Of a DNA stretch of 38,036 nt, positions 23,701 to 32,100 are shown piece after piece. The notes under the pieces were generated by a model that saw only the letters and a program-made list of their open reading frames with translations, searched no databases and was not told where the DNA came from. Positions within the stretch are counted from its first letter, which is position 1, and each line of letters opens with the position of its first letter. Source of the stretch: Priapulus caudatus (taxonomy: Eukaryota; Priapulida; Priapulimorpha; Priapulimorphida; Priapulidae); assembly GCF_000485595.1 (NCBI RefSeq), contig NW_014578271.1, forward strand, positions 53,647 through 91,682. Reading direction: 5' to 3'. The position numbers and the translations under genes were made by a program.

Positions 23701-26700
23701 GCTATTCGCAAAACTGTAATTTAACAAGGTATGAATCTTAATCGGCGATGTGTGTATATTATGAATGGTAAAATAGGCAGCCATCTTGAATTTGCTCCAG
23801 TTCTGCAGCAATTGAGTTATGCAGGGGTTCCCAGTTTGACATATAAGACTTTGAAAGGACTCTATAGACATATTTATGGTATGAATTTCATTCAATATAA
23901 GAAAAACTCACATGACGATTTTGGCGTAAATTAACTTTCACTAGGGGAGTGGGTTATGTTAGTAATTATTATTAAATGTTTTACAAATATTTTGCCAATG
24001 TTTTTAATATTTTTAATCAGGGGAATAATAGAGGTTGATTTTGGTATATAAATGATCACTAGGTTGTACATTGTGGAAGTTATTGCCATTTATGTTCAAC
24101 ATCGACGATGAAACCGAAGTATTCATTGAGCGCATTTTCATAGTTTTTGCCATTCCATGTCAAAAAAGTCATCATTATGGTCATAAATTGTTACTATTTT
24201 AGTGGATCCTTCCATTCCTTGCATTTTGACACCAAAATTAAGTTTGTAACTGCTTAAATCGTCTTTTTATTTAAAAAATTGTATTTTGGGAAAATTGTCT
24301 ATTTTGCGATCGACGCGTTTTATAAAATCGCTGATAAAATGTTTGCGCAATATCCAGCATTGCCACCTTCATTTTTCTTTTCTATAATATATCATAAAGA
24401 TATTAAAATAGATCTCTTGCTTTAATCATTAAATGCCCACGGGAGATCAATTCATGACATAAGAGACCACACTAATTGTTTAAGCTCAGCCAACTATATA
24501 GTGTCTAGTGCTGAAAAAGTACTTAAAAGTGCAGATTATTTTATACCTTATTTTTATACTTACCATCATATTGAACAGGTGGCAACTGGTGAAGACACCC
24601 CATTCTCCGTAACACACTCAGACCCACTAAAAATCAAAATCCCTAAATTAATAATTCCATGAAACACAGTTGAAGTTTGGTAAGGGATGATGTATTGATT
24701 GCCATTTCCTGACAGTAGATTCACAACTAATATTGTAACCAAATCCACACTTGTGATGATAATTGGACTCTCTTCATTAATATGTTTAAAGCAATGATCT
24801 CTTGAATATTTTAACTGCATTAAGATGTTACTGCTAGTGTAAATGATAACAGCAGGTGTCTAAAATAGAAGTTCTTTATGACTTACACAATGTAATGTTA
24901 AGATCAGTGTTTCCCCTGGCCAAAAAGGTGTGCGAGGCAGTAAATTTTATTTTTATTGATTTCTCGTTCAGTGTCCCAGCAAAGCGAGCGCTTTGGCGCT
25001 CGCCCAGCTAGGGTGTCCAATTTTTGAAACAAGTGCCGCGGAGCGACAGCGCTCATCTAACGTCTACTGCGGTGACTCTGTGGTGGGAGTGGTGGGATTC
25101 TAGTAAACCCTGTTAGTCCCAAATGTGTTCACATACACGCCGAAACAGTGGAATGCACAGGGATGGTATCAGGAACCTTCTCAAAGGAATGTTCGTTGGG
25201 ATCATTATGAAAGTTGCCACGAGATGGCGCGTACGTTTAAGTGTCTTCAGATTAAAAATGGAAGCTCCCATCGTACGTAGTAGCAACAACTATTTGCAAG
25301 ACAGAATAGGTAAGCACTCATCCATTTACCTACGCAAGCCTACAGGCTGCCAATAGAGAGCTGCGCACCTGTAACCAATTAATGCAGGCAAAAACTACAC
25401 AGTACCACCAACACATGCACTGGCAGTAGCCACTGGCAGTGGCATACGGTACATGTAACATACTGACAGTACAGAATGCCATAGAAATTATACGATTTAA
25501 GCAGCATAAACCTTCTTTAATAACCAAATTTAGCTTTTGAAATTTCACTGTGACATTGTAGCCTCATACATCCAGGCATGTATAGATTCTACTAGCAAAC
25601 CCGCACTCAAATTCTTTCTAACAGACAGTCAACACAATCCATGTTAACCCTCCTCTTGAGGGTCAAAAAGGTTATCTGACACTTACTCTCGCATGTCAGC
25701 AGAAGTAGATTTCATGGTCCTTTCAATAATGCCATAAAAATGCTAGGTCACCGCTGAAACAAAAAGCTTTTCAATCGCTCCGTCAGACCATGTCCTCAGA
25801 AAATGTCTAAAATCTGCCCTGTGCCCATTGACCTTTGACCTGTGACCTCCAATTTCGGCACAGTGATGGCTTTTCCTACCATGATGCTATACACCGACTC
25901 TCACGAGCTAGGTCGAGCCATTTAGATTTGTGCCCGCAATTATGCATTTCCTCCCTATACCTTAAGTTAAGGGAGGAATGTTCCCTTCTTTTACACCTCT
26001 TGACCTTGACCTTGACCCCCAGCTTCGACATCCCAACTCGTTTTCGGATTACCCCCCACGTCCCGAATATCGTGACCGTACGTCGAGCCGTTTAGATTTG
26101 TGCCCAACTGTTGACGGACGGGACGGACGGACGGACGGCGACGCTCGGCAACGGACGGGCAGGCGGAGCGTGGACGATCATGCGATTCTACAAGCTGCAT
26201 CTGACTATGTCAGATGAGCTAAAAAATGATGCAATTCGGTGCATTCTTAACTATTCTGAACAGATATTTATAACACTGTATGTGCGTCTTGATTGTAGTA
26301 ACACTAATTTCATCAGCGAGGCGGCCTTTTAGACAAATTTCTGCGTGGCGGCAGAGAATTTGAGCGAGGCGGCCCGCCTCGCCCGTGTCAATGCTGGGGA
26401 AATACTGAAGATTAAGCAGCACATTAGCATTGGTTAGTAAACGTTTGCATTTATAATTTTTGCTGGTGAGCCTCCAGACACAACTAAGTAATAACACAAG
26501 TGCACAATTATATTTATTTTTTTGTATTTAAATTATAAAATCTTTTTATATTTAAAAAAATATTTGCAAATTATTGAATCTGTAACAATATGTTCCACGA
26601 TTGTAAAACAGTTGTTAAAAATGTAAGTTGCATATTTTTTGTACCATATGAGATTAGATATGCATAATGCCTGTCTGTGATGCCATGTTTGAACAGCGAG

Positions 26701-28554
26701 TTGCAAACAGTGAAAGATTTCGATGGCTAGACCCTGCTTATTTCTCGTTTTTATACTCTATAAATCTATGTAAGTTAGGTTTTCTATGATAAGCAGATGA
26801 ATGGGAGTATATTTGACTAAGGTTAAATGATGTTGTTCATTTATGACAAATTTGAAGAGATCATTGCATGAAAAAACACCATCAAATATACAACAGTTAA
26901 TATATATACTTACACTTCAACTTTTCAACCGGAGGAACTTCACACTTCTCTTGGGATGAACATGAAGGTGCTTCCTCCAGCTGTCTCAACCTTATTGATT
27001 TAGGATTGCTAAAGTTAGAATACCATTTACTAAATAAGTGTTTTTTAAATGAGTAGAAGTGCGATTAATAACTTCATTGCCCAGACATTCCGAAATGTAT
27101 TTGTAACTGGTAGGGCATCAAAGCAGCTGGGACAGAGAGGTTAGTTTACATGGTCTGTAACTAGAGAGGCAATTGAAACGAGTTTAGCGAAAGTGCACAG
27201 AGAGATGACTGTTAGCTACACATCTTTGCTTACACATACAGCCTGAGGAGCCAGCCTAGAAATTTAGTGCAAAACTGGGTTTTGTACGAGCATCCATGTT
27301 AGTGAAGTAATGCATATTAAAATAGGAGCTCATTTTGCACATTTTGCAATTATTTAATCATAAAAGCTGGATGTCAGAAAAGATTCCTATGCAAATAATG
27401 TGGGATTTCGTAATTTTGTTTGGTTTTAAATACAGAACCTTTATATTGGTTTTGAAAAACCAAGTACACAGTTACTGTAAGTTTTTTTAAATTTACGACA
27501 CAAGTTTATTGTATACTTACAAGCAAGTGTCCATATGCCTGCGAAGCTCCCCCATGATGATATCTACCCCACATTTCTTGCATGCGACGGTTACCGCAAC
27601 ACCCCTGTGGGTTTCGTCATAGGTTGCAGCATATTTTTGTCAAAATTAGAAAAAAAACTAGCAAATCATACATCACACACTAAAATTTTAATTTCTCTAC
27701 GTGTTTTAGTAAGGTTCAAATACTGCAGCATAATTACGCATTGTTTTCTCATGGCTAAAGCAGTGCAACACTGACCTCACGTGGTGATGCGTCCAGATCT
27801 CCCTGTATCGGCCGAATATAACATGTGGCCGCATTAACACATGAATGCGGTGACCTTAAATAGTTGGGTGTATATCCAGTTGCTGGTAGTGGAATGACCT
27901 GCAGGCAACGGTTAGCACCACCAATGGACCGCAGAAGTTCGAATCCGTTTCTTTCTAATTTTGGATAAAATCCTGCGAGGACTTCAATAAATCCAACAGC
28001 ATCACAGTTTTTGTCTGCAACAAATGTACCAATTTTTAGAAAAGCGTTTATATAAAAATTTGAGGAAGTGCAAGCTATCTGTTAGCATTTTTTGATAATC
28101 AAAATGCAACTTGATGGTAACTGATGGTAACTCTGACATATATCACCTGTCACCTGTCGGTTACACAAGTTGCGGACTTAACAGCCATCTTATAAGAAAT
28201 ATAGTGTCTTTATTGGACATATCTGCAATTATTACACTTGAAAACAACATGCATTGTTTTACGTATAGCCATTTTAGTGATGCATTGCATGTTAATCATA
28301 TTTCAGTGTTTTTTAGTATTGCAAAATGCGATGTAATACTAGTTATTTCATCAATTGCAATTACCTATAACAATCATAATATATGTAAACATATGAAACA
28401 TTCACATGTTCACAACATACCATACAAGTCTGGTTCAACCTAGCGAATAATCCATACAAATAAATTTACCTGAGAATGTGACTCTAGCCATCCCTAAACC
28501 AGCGGCTTTTAAATCATTTTTCTCGTGCTGGTTTGGAACTTTGTCGGTATCCAT
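14732..28554 (-). CDS. Multi-exon gene: C2HC zinc finger plus alpha-protein kinase
   Basis: A spliced minus-strand gene assembled from GT-AG exons: 28554-28470, 28014-27776, 27604-27521, 27008-26914, 24626-24564, 18027-17840, 17644-17582, 15618-15508, 15348-15136 and 14798-14732. Reading phase carries over correctly at seven of the nine joins. It does not at 27776/27604 and 17582/15618, where a short exon may be missing. The product starts with an IRPIQ-containing domain, then a C2HC finger, then an atypical alpha-kinase that would phosphorylate Ser/Thr. The 3' end, with the HxCNxxC zinc site, was not found. Joining the kinase half to the zinc-finger half rests on phase at 24564/18027, so two genes remain possible. 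Introns hold a 4.1 kb transposon, a SINE and other repeats. One extra base in the 15348 exon breaks the frame. Confidence 0.6.
15136..15348 (-). CDS. Exon 9: alpha-kinase core (EPFLEGK...FVKY...DLQG)
   Basis: Encodes ITPYLFVGSGGKSAIVEPFL then EGK, and FVKYIGNEMIQVDDDGDQNS and ALAYYAHEFTKRKLILTDLQ. These are the E-P-x-L-x-G-x-F-x-K-Y and DLQG signatures of alpha-kinases. A five-base A run at about 15272-15276 puts the two halves one base out of frame. This is either a homopolymer error or a disabling mutation. The donor is CCAAG|GTACAG, phase 1. Confidence 0.75.
15508..15618 (-). CDS. Exon 8: alpha-kinase N-lobe helix
   Basis: A long pyrimidine tract leads to the acceptor GAGCTACAG|TGTC; the donor is CCTGT|GTGAGT. 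It encodes VVSQQLCALFSNKLP and then TFEKKPV. It corresponds to the Q..A..LA..FN..LP stretch of alpha-kinases. The partial codon GT joins G of the next exon to give Val, in phase. Confidence 0.65.
16450..16722 (+). repeat. Dispersed repeat with GACGGAC tract and GAGCTAAAAA end
   Basis: Runs through AATTTCAAACATGTGGGTCA and a GGACGGACGGACG array to GGTGAGCTAAAAAA. The same closing pattern (GGACGGAC array, then GATGAGCTAAAAA) ends the repeats at 18723-20093 and 25027-26226. Similar repeats are, from memory, widespread in marine invertebrates. Confidence 0.55.
16988..17387. repeat. 0.4 kb element with GTATCCCC ends and internal tandem copies
   Basis: Begins GTATCCCCCACGATC and ends GCAGGGGATAC, a short inverted repeat. 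Inside, a 70-bp unit starting CACGCTAGGTCAATTAAGGG is perfectly tandem at 17081-17150 and 17151-17219. A third related block is at 17230-17330, where GGTACGCGACACACC also recurs. Non-coding. Confidence 0.65.
17582..17644 (-). CDS. Exon 7: alpha-kinase catalytic-lysine segment
   Basis: Acceptor CCCTGCAG|ATTCTC and donor GTACCG|GTAGTT. The 21 codons include DVVKEYTSMQEA; the VVKEY Lys is the likely ATP-contacting lysine of the alpha-kinase N-lobe. Phase is 0 on both sides. It does not match the next exon found at 15618, so a small exon is probably missing. Confidence 0.55.
17840..18027 (-). CDS. Exon 6: alpha-kinase N-lobe, first part
   Basis: Acceptor GTTATAG|GGCTGG and donor TTCAAG|GTATAT, 188 nt open. 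It encodes LEGHVTSFVYVDNKWSWPPP and, near the end, HMAVADPGGHRTAYKAECLW. The GGxRxAYKA element matches the glycine-rich start of alpha-kinase domains. The exon starts in the phase left by the 24564 donor and ends in phase 0, which fits the next exon. Confidence 0.62.
18028..18402. other. Intron sequence, nothing recognised
   Basis: AT-rich sequence upstream of kinase exon 6, with no exon, repeat or open frame worth reporting. Confidence 0.4.
18403..18604. mobile_element. 202-bp MITE containing a TTAGGG array
   Basis: Inverted ends ACTCCATTAGGAGTGTTCCC extend inward for about 40 bp on each side with few mismatches. The centre holds an AT dinucleotide run (about 18455-18470) and a run of TTAGGG telomere-type repeats (about 18504-18542, with one TTAGAG variant). 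No target duplication could be fixed. Confidence 0.7.
18723..20093 (+). repeat. Dispersed repeat, copy A
   Basis: Starts AAACAAGTGCCGCGGAGCGA and ends GATGAGCTAAAAA. Copy B (25027-26226) matches across its length except for a SINE present only here and an extra segment of about 130 bp present only in copy B (about 25680-25810). Its ends contain GCTCATC and GATGAGC, and a GACGGACGCACG tract precedes the 3' end. The class is not known; no target duplication was seen. Non-coding. Confidence 0.75.
19316..19641 (-). mobile_element. tRNA-derived SINE with 13-bp target duplication
   Basis: Read on the minus strand, the 5' part has an A box (TGGCTCAATGG) and a B box (GGTTCAACTCC) about 45 bp apart, as in a tRNA promoter for RNA polymerase III. 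The 3' tail is a TTTAACTTA-type repeat. AAATTCTTTCTAA flanks it at 19303-19315 and 19642-19654. The matching repeat copy B lacks the insert, showing the empty site. Not a functional tRNA: the stem pairing does not close. Confidence 0.82.
20251..20389. other. Short spacer before transposon copy 1
   Basis: About 140 bp with a GATGGATGG run. Nothing coding. Confidence 0.4.
20390..20952. repeat. Left TIR of transposon copy 1
   Basis: Reverse complement of 23921-24474 with small changes, including about 10 bp lost near the outer end. Landmarks are CCCGTGGGCATTTAATGATT near the tip and TAGTGAAAGTTAATTTACGCC at the inner boundary. Confidence 0.8.
21300..23480 (-). pseudogene. C-terminal half of the transposon protein: XPG-like region and CXC tail
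   Basis: Minus-strand remnant, starting abruptly at ADHALEQVNR (23480). It overlaps the last 100 residues of copy 2 (29179-29560) and continues beyond where copy 2 is cut. In order: TNMPAIGQQRFSTFVDE; DGALLHTSSKSDLMAILEDL (22860-22800); DEVHLIFDRYDVARSLKSAT (about 22620); HSQDTDILVLALRRYPEL (22258); GFHAFSGADITGRFSG (about 22100); and PSPDDYGW...PVMTT (21720-21660). The DTD and GAD acidic motifs resemble PIN/XPG-type nucleases; this is inference. A phase-2 intron (21460-21623, donor CGTCAG|GTAATA, acceptor TTTACAG) leads to a tail with CSCAKTKCSSNRCKC and CTELCSC, a CXC-like zinc motif. Several frameshifts and stops. Confidence 0.78.
21460..21623 (-). other. Intron retained in the transposon gene
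   Basis: 164 nt with donor GTCAG|GTAATAGC and acceptor TTTACAG|GTGC. Joining the flanking exons gives AVIHLVR then CSCAKTKC in one frame, matching the expected order of the family tail. Reading through without splicing does not. One base is missing about 30 bp upstream, so the frame needs that correction. Confidence 0.65.
23485..23586 (+). pseudogene. Inverted duplicate of the transposon gene's 3' end
   Basis: On the plus strand it reads CSCSEGDGCDNMPDDD, then an acidic tail of Asp/Glu/Ser ending at TAA (23584-23586). AATAAA follows at 23645-23650. It is the same tail that the minus-strand gene carries at about 21300-21386, but in the opposite direction. It abuts the truncated gene at about 23481-23484, the breakpoint of the rearrangement. 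The acidic C-terminus is better preserved here than in the left arm. Confidence 0.7.
23921..24474. repeat. Right TIR of transposon copy 1
   Basis: Closely matches the right TIR of copy 2 (33058-33618) in the same orientation. Both end CATAAGAGACCACACTA, so that end of the element is fixed by two independent copies. Confidence 0.85.
24564..24626 (-). CDS. Exon 5: short linker exon
   Basis: 63 nt between TTTTTAG|TGGG and GATG|GTAAGT. Only one of the three frames is open (GLSVLRRMGCLHQLPPVQYD), and it is the frame predicted by both neighbours. The 4.1 kb TIR transposon starts about 90 bp further along the following intron. Confidence 0.5.
24905..26407. mobile_element. hAT-like element with 5-bp target duplication, carrying another repeat
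   Basis: Ends CAGTGTTTCCCC and GGGGAAATACTG are inverted repeats. AAGAT flanks both sides (24900-24904 and 26408-26412). Palindromic GCGAGGCGGCCCGCCTCGC and GCGAGCGCTTTGGCGCTCGC motifs lie near the two ends. The middle is occupied by dispersed-repeat copy B (25027-26226). End sequence and duplication length match the style of the element at 3226-4139. No transposase. Confidence 0.72.
25027..26226 (+). repeat. Dispersed repeat, copy B
   Basis: Second copy of the 18723-20093 repeat, from AAACAAGTGCCGCGG to GATGAGCTAAAAAA, here inside a hAT-like element and without the SINE. Its GACGGACGGACGG tract is longer than in copy A. Open frames within it differ from those of copy A, so none is likely to be real. 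Confidence 0.78.
26413..26913. other. Intron sequence, nothing recognised
   Basis: AT-rich intron between exons 4 and 5 of the kinase gene. No repeat ends or further exons were identified. Confidence 0.4.
26914..27008 (-). CDS. Exon 4: charged linker
   Basis: Acceptor CTTTAG|CAATCC and donor AAGT|GTAAGT. It encodes NPKSIRLRQLEEAPSCSSQE followed by KCEVPPVEKLK, a hydrophilic linker after the zinc finger. Phase agrees with exon 3 on one side and with the 24626-24564 exon on the other. Confidence 0.6.
27521..27604 (-). CDS. Exon 3: C2HC (UBZ-like) zinc finger
   Basis: Lies between an acceptor CCCACAG and a donor CTT|GTAAGT. It encodes ACKKCGVDIIMGELRRHMDT followed by Cys, i.e. C-x2-C-x11-H-x3-C, the spacing of small ubiquitin-binding or nucleic-acid-binding C2HC fingers. 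The two bases left at its end combine with the first base of exon 4 to give Phe, in phase. Its start is not in phase with exon 2. Confidence 0.62.
27776..28014 (-). CDS. Exon 2: IRPIQ-type N-terminal domain
   Basis: Opens after the acceptor TTGTTGCAG and ends at GTGAG|GTCAGT, 239 nt all open. It encodes FIEVLAGFYPKLERNGFELL, then VIPLPATGYTPNYL and YIRPIQGDLDASP. From memory, the FELLR...IP...GY...YIRPxQxDLD pattern occurs in the N-terminal regions of large uncharacterized and HECT-ligase-like proteins of invertebrates and fish. Its function is unknown. It is invisible to ATG-based ORF searches. Confidence 0.62.
28470..28554 (-). CDS. Exon 1: translation start of the zinc finger/kinase gene
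   Basis: Begins with ATG (protein start MDTDKVPNQHEK) and runs 28 codons plus one base to a donor reading TCTCAG|GTAAAT. The leftover G joins AC at the start of the next exon to give Asp, so the splice is in phase. No signal peptide. No TATA box was obvious just upstream. Confidence 0.6.
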
Positions 28555-28970
28555 TTCTGCCAGGCAACAAATTTTGTGGGTCTATGAGTTTTTTACGGCA
28601 ACCAGTATAGTTCCACTACCACCTTTTCATTTTTTTGATACGGGATGGTAGGGTGAGAAGTTGCGATGCAACTCGGAAGAAACTGCGATAAAATACATGA
28701 AACTTTAAGAAACCAATTGCAAACAATTTAACTCCCCAGAATTAAATTCAAACAGGGGGGAGGGGAGGGGAGGGGGAGGGGGAGGGGGGAGGGGGGAAAC
28801 TAGGGGGGTCCGGGGGGCGTGTATTTTTACCGTACGACTAATTAATGCGTAAAATCGCCACTACACCATAGACGGTATTTGGGGTTCTTGTATATATAAG
28901 ATAGCCGAGTCGGTGTACAGCAAAGGTTAACTGTGCATTGTCAGGTTAACTTGAATCATGGTACATACCG
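28555..28970. other. 5' flank of the kinase gene with a G-tract block
   Basis: Upstream of the ATG at 28554. It contains a run of GGGGAGGGG-type tracts at 28756-28822, which could form a G-quadruplex on the plus strand. No TATA box was seen. Whether the G tracts act as a promoter element is unknown. Confidence 0.45.
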
Positions 28971-29147
28971 TTAGTTTGTTTTCCCATTTGACGTTGCAAA
29001 TAGGAAATGGGTTTCTGACCTATTACCTATTTTAAAAATGAAAATAGAAAATAGGAAATGGGCAGATCAGAAATTTTCAGCTTAAAAATAGGAAATAGGT
29101 CAGAAACCCATTTCCTATTTGCAACGTCAAATGGGAAAACAAACTAA
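28971..29147. repeat. 177-bp palindromic MITE-like element
   Basis: The arms start TTAGTTTGTTTTCCCATTTG at the left and mirror it at the right (CAAATGGGAAAACAAACTAA). They stay matched for about 65 bp each around a short centre. Non-coding. It ends 30 bp before the N at 29178. Confidence 0.75.
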
Positions 29148-29177
29148 TTCGAAAATGAGAAATGGGAAATAGGAAAT

Positions 29178-29178
29178 N
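29178..29178. other. Single N, probable contig join
   Basis: The transposon gene is open up to the base after this N and is lost immediately beyond it, replaced by unrelated palindromic sequence. In copy 1 the gene continues smoothly past the same point (about 23110). This points to an artificial join rather than a biological end. Confidence 0.7.
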
Positions 29179-32100
29179 ACGAATGTTGAAAAGCGCTGCT
29201 GACCAATCACAGGCATGTTTGTGATATCTTGTTGGACTTGTTCAGGCATCACAGCTTTCGTAACCAGATTTATCAGCTGATTTCCGTCTTCTGTGAAAGG
29301 ATTTGTGAAATTGTTGATCGTTGACATGAGAGCTTGAGCGTTCTGCTCTTGGTGGTGTAGTGCTGACTTTGTGAGTTCATGGTGAAATGGTCTATGGTGT
29401 ACTGGTATGCCAGCAATCATCTGCGCTTCCTGTGCCAGTCGAGCGAGTTCTGGTGCAATCAAGAAGAATCTTGCTCTTGCGTTGGGGTTTAGTGTGATGC
29501 CGACCGATCCTCCGGACACCTTCATTGAACGATTGACTTGCTCTAGCGCATGGTCGGCTCCGATAGCACAAAATGGCACTGCGTTTTTGTTCACAACCCA
29601 ATTCCCATCCATAAATTCATCCCATAGAGTTGGATCTATCTGGGCTAAGGCTTTCATTTCTGCTAGATAGACAGGAATCATCCGAGCGTAGTTGAGCTGG
29701 TCGTGCGCAAAGTAGTATTTTACAAAGTGTTCGGTCTGACTGAGGTGGAGGTTCCAGTCTGCGGATCGTACAGCTTGGATGTAGGTGATCATATGCAACA
29801 CCATGTGCATGTAGTGTAGCGTAGCCTGTGCAAGCGGTCTGGTGCAAAGTTCTGCGTCATACTCTTTCATCTTCTCGACAAGCCTCATAGTCTCTGTCGT
29901 GTCTGTCATGTGTTGATGTGACTCTCGCATCTCACTGCAGTCGGCTTCTTTGCACGCAATGTTCAGAGATTCAGCTGCTGCCATGCATTCATTGTGGAGG
30001 TTGTTGTTCTTGACAAAGAATTCCTCCGCATACATCTTGAAGAATGCCTGCAGTGTGAGTAGATGTGCATTGATTCCTCTCTTCACATGCTTTCCCTGCA
30101 AGATCTGATTGACTGTACAAGGACCATATATGTCACTTTCAATCCAGCATAAATCAATGCCGCTTTCCTCAATATACGATCCAATCGCCCTAAGTTGTGC
30201 CATCACGACGTGCAGCTCTCCAGGTCGCAGTATCAAATGCTGGAAGTCATCTCGGGACATTTGGAGTTGCTTTGCGGGCTTGTAGAGCCCCATGTCGAGC
30301 GTCACGACTGTCTTACGTTCCGGTCCTACAATTTTTGTGGTGATACCTTGGGCCTGTTTCAGGATCGTTAGCAAAGTCTGAAATTCATGAGCAGGTGCTG
30401 CAATCATTGGAGGTGTGTTCACGTACGTCTGTGGTGTTTCATTTCCAAGAACGGATTTGTAGGCAGCCCATGTTGGAATGTGGGAACCTTCTGTCCTGGG
30501 TTCTGACAGCTCTGCTTCTGGGTTACTGGGTGGCTCTCTGGTGTCTGACAGCTCTGCCTCTTCTGATAGCTCGGGGTTACTCCGTGGCTCTCTGTGTTCT
30601 GCCGCGACAATCAGAACATCACGTCTGGAGAGTGCTTGTCCAAGAAGCCACGTTAGGTGTGGCGAATGTGTTGCTGACAGCAGTTCTGGTTCCAGGCATG
30701 TGAATGCTGAGTAGCATGGACTTGGTGGTTTTGGTGCTTTTGGCATATGGCAAGGAAGCAGGCCAGTAATTGTGTTGGGGAGCTCTGTCAGTGAGCTAGT
30801 GTTGGCTTTACCATGCAGTTCTAACTTGTGGGTGACATCTCCTGGGTGGCATGTTTGATACACGGCCATCACAGTCCCATGCAGTGTTCGTTTTCCGTTT
30901 GGGGTATCCTCCGAAAAGTCGACGTTGTCCACTGCATAAAATACATGTCTGCCTAGAACAGCATTAGCAGGTATGTATGTACCATCATGCTGTATCATAC
31001 GCTCTATAACAGCGTTTGCTATCTGTGTTTCCAGTCGGAGGAGGCGTTCATAGTGCACAGATACACCAAATCCATGTAGGAGATTGATGATCTTTTTACT
31101 TCTTATGGCTTGACGAATAGCCAGGCCGACAGCGAGCTGTTGTGGCATTTCGCGTTGTTGTCGGACTACACAAGACTGTGTACGAGTTTGACGTCCTGAC
31201 ATGAATAATGACACTGCTGTCTGAGAAAGATGTATGGAGTGTTTCTCTCCTGTCTCATACTTTCCGTTAGAAGTAAAGTTCGTCTGTTTGCCTTGGAGAA
31301 GCCACCTGGAGAACGCGAGGAGCTGTTTTGGGACATGTGAGTCGGTGAGGTCATTCAACGAGCCAGTGAAGTCCCATTTATCTGTGTTTGATATGGCCTT
31401 TCGTAGAATTGTAGCAGCATCAAACAGTGTCTTCATTTCCAATGTAATATCATTGACTTGAGCGTCACTGGCGTTGTCAATTGCCGCATCTGCTGTCGAC
31501 TTGATGCTGACGAGCTCGGATTCATTCCTGCGAATCGGCTGATGGAACTCGACGTCAGGAATTTCTCTTTCAATCAGATCTTTCACATTCTTGCGTGGAC
31601 AGTCAGCTTTGAGCACACTGTGCAATTTTCGAATTGCATTATAATGTACATGCAGTTCTGCCATGTTGAGTATTCGCCCATAGTGGAGAACCTCTGTCAA
31701 CAGGCTGATGAATTCGATGTCAGCAGCTGCTTCTTCCACAGGGCTGCATGTTGATTTGTCAGCATATGCTTTGCGGAGAACGTTCGTCACATGTTTTGTC
31801 CAACACTTGTTGTGATATTGCGCGTCTATCGCATGGGCATCAGCAGTATCAATTGCAGTGTTCAGCTTCACACGGAGTTTCTCTTCATTACTCTCATCTA
31901 TCGCAGCACGAAGGTTGTTACCGGCTATTTCTGTTCGGACTCTATGCAATGTAGAATATCGCGATCCTCTTTCGTCACAGAAAAAACATACCTCACTGTC
32001 ATATGGGATGGACATAGAACGTGTGAATTTGCTGGAACTGTCAGGTGTAGGTATTTGAAAGGTTGATTTCTCATACACTTTTCTTTCATACCGTTCCTTT

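Larger units (their letters stand above)
20390..24474 (-). mobile_element. XPG-like-gene transposon, copy 1 (rearranged)
   Basis: A 4.1 kb element with long inverted arms: left 20390-21386 and right about 23485-24474. The outermost bases are TAGTCTGG on the left and CCACACTA on the right, and ATT flanks both sides as a possible 3-bp target duplication. About 555 bp of each arm is the real TIR shared with copy 2 (33058-33618). The inner 430 bp are the 3' end of the element's own gene, duplicated inverted at the right side. Between the arms lies a 5'-truncated copy of the gene. It sits in an intron of the kinase gene. Frameshifts make it unable to encode its protein. Confidence 0.78.

Noticed and set aside
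20390-24474. A viral or polinton-like origin for the 1 kb inverted arms
   Set aside because: No capsid, polymerase B, integrase or protease motif is present; the arms are explained by a TIR plus the duplicated end of the element's own gene.
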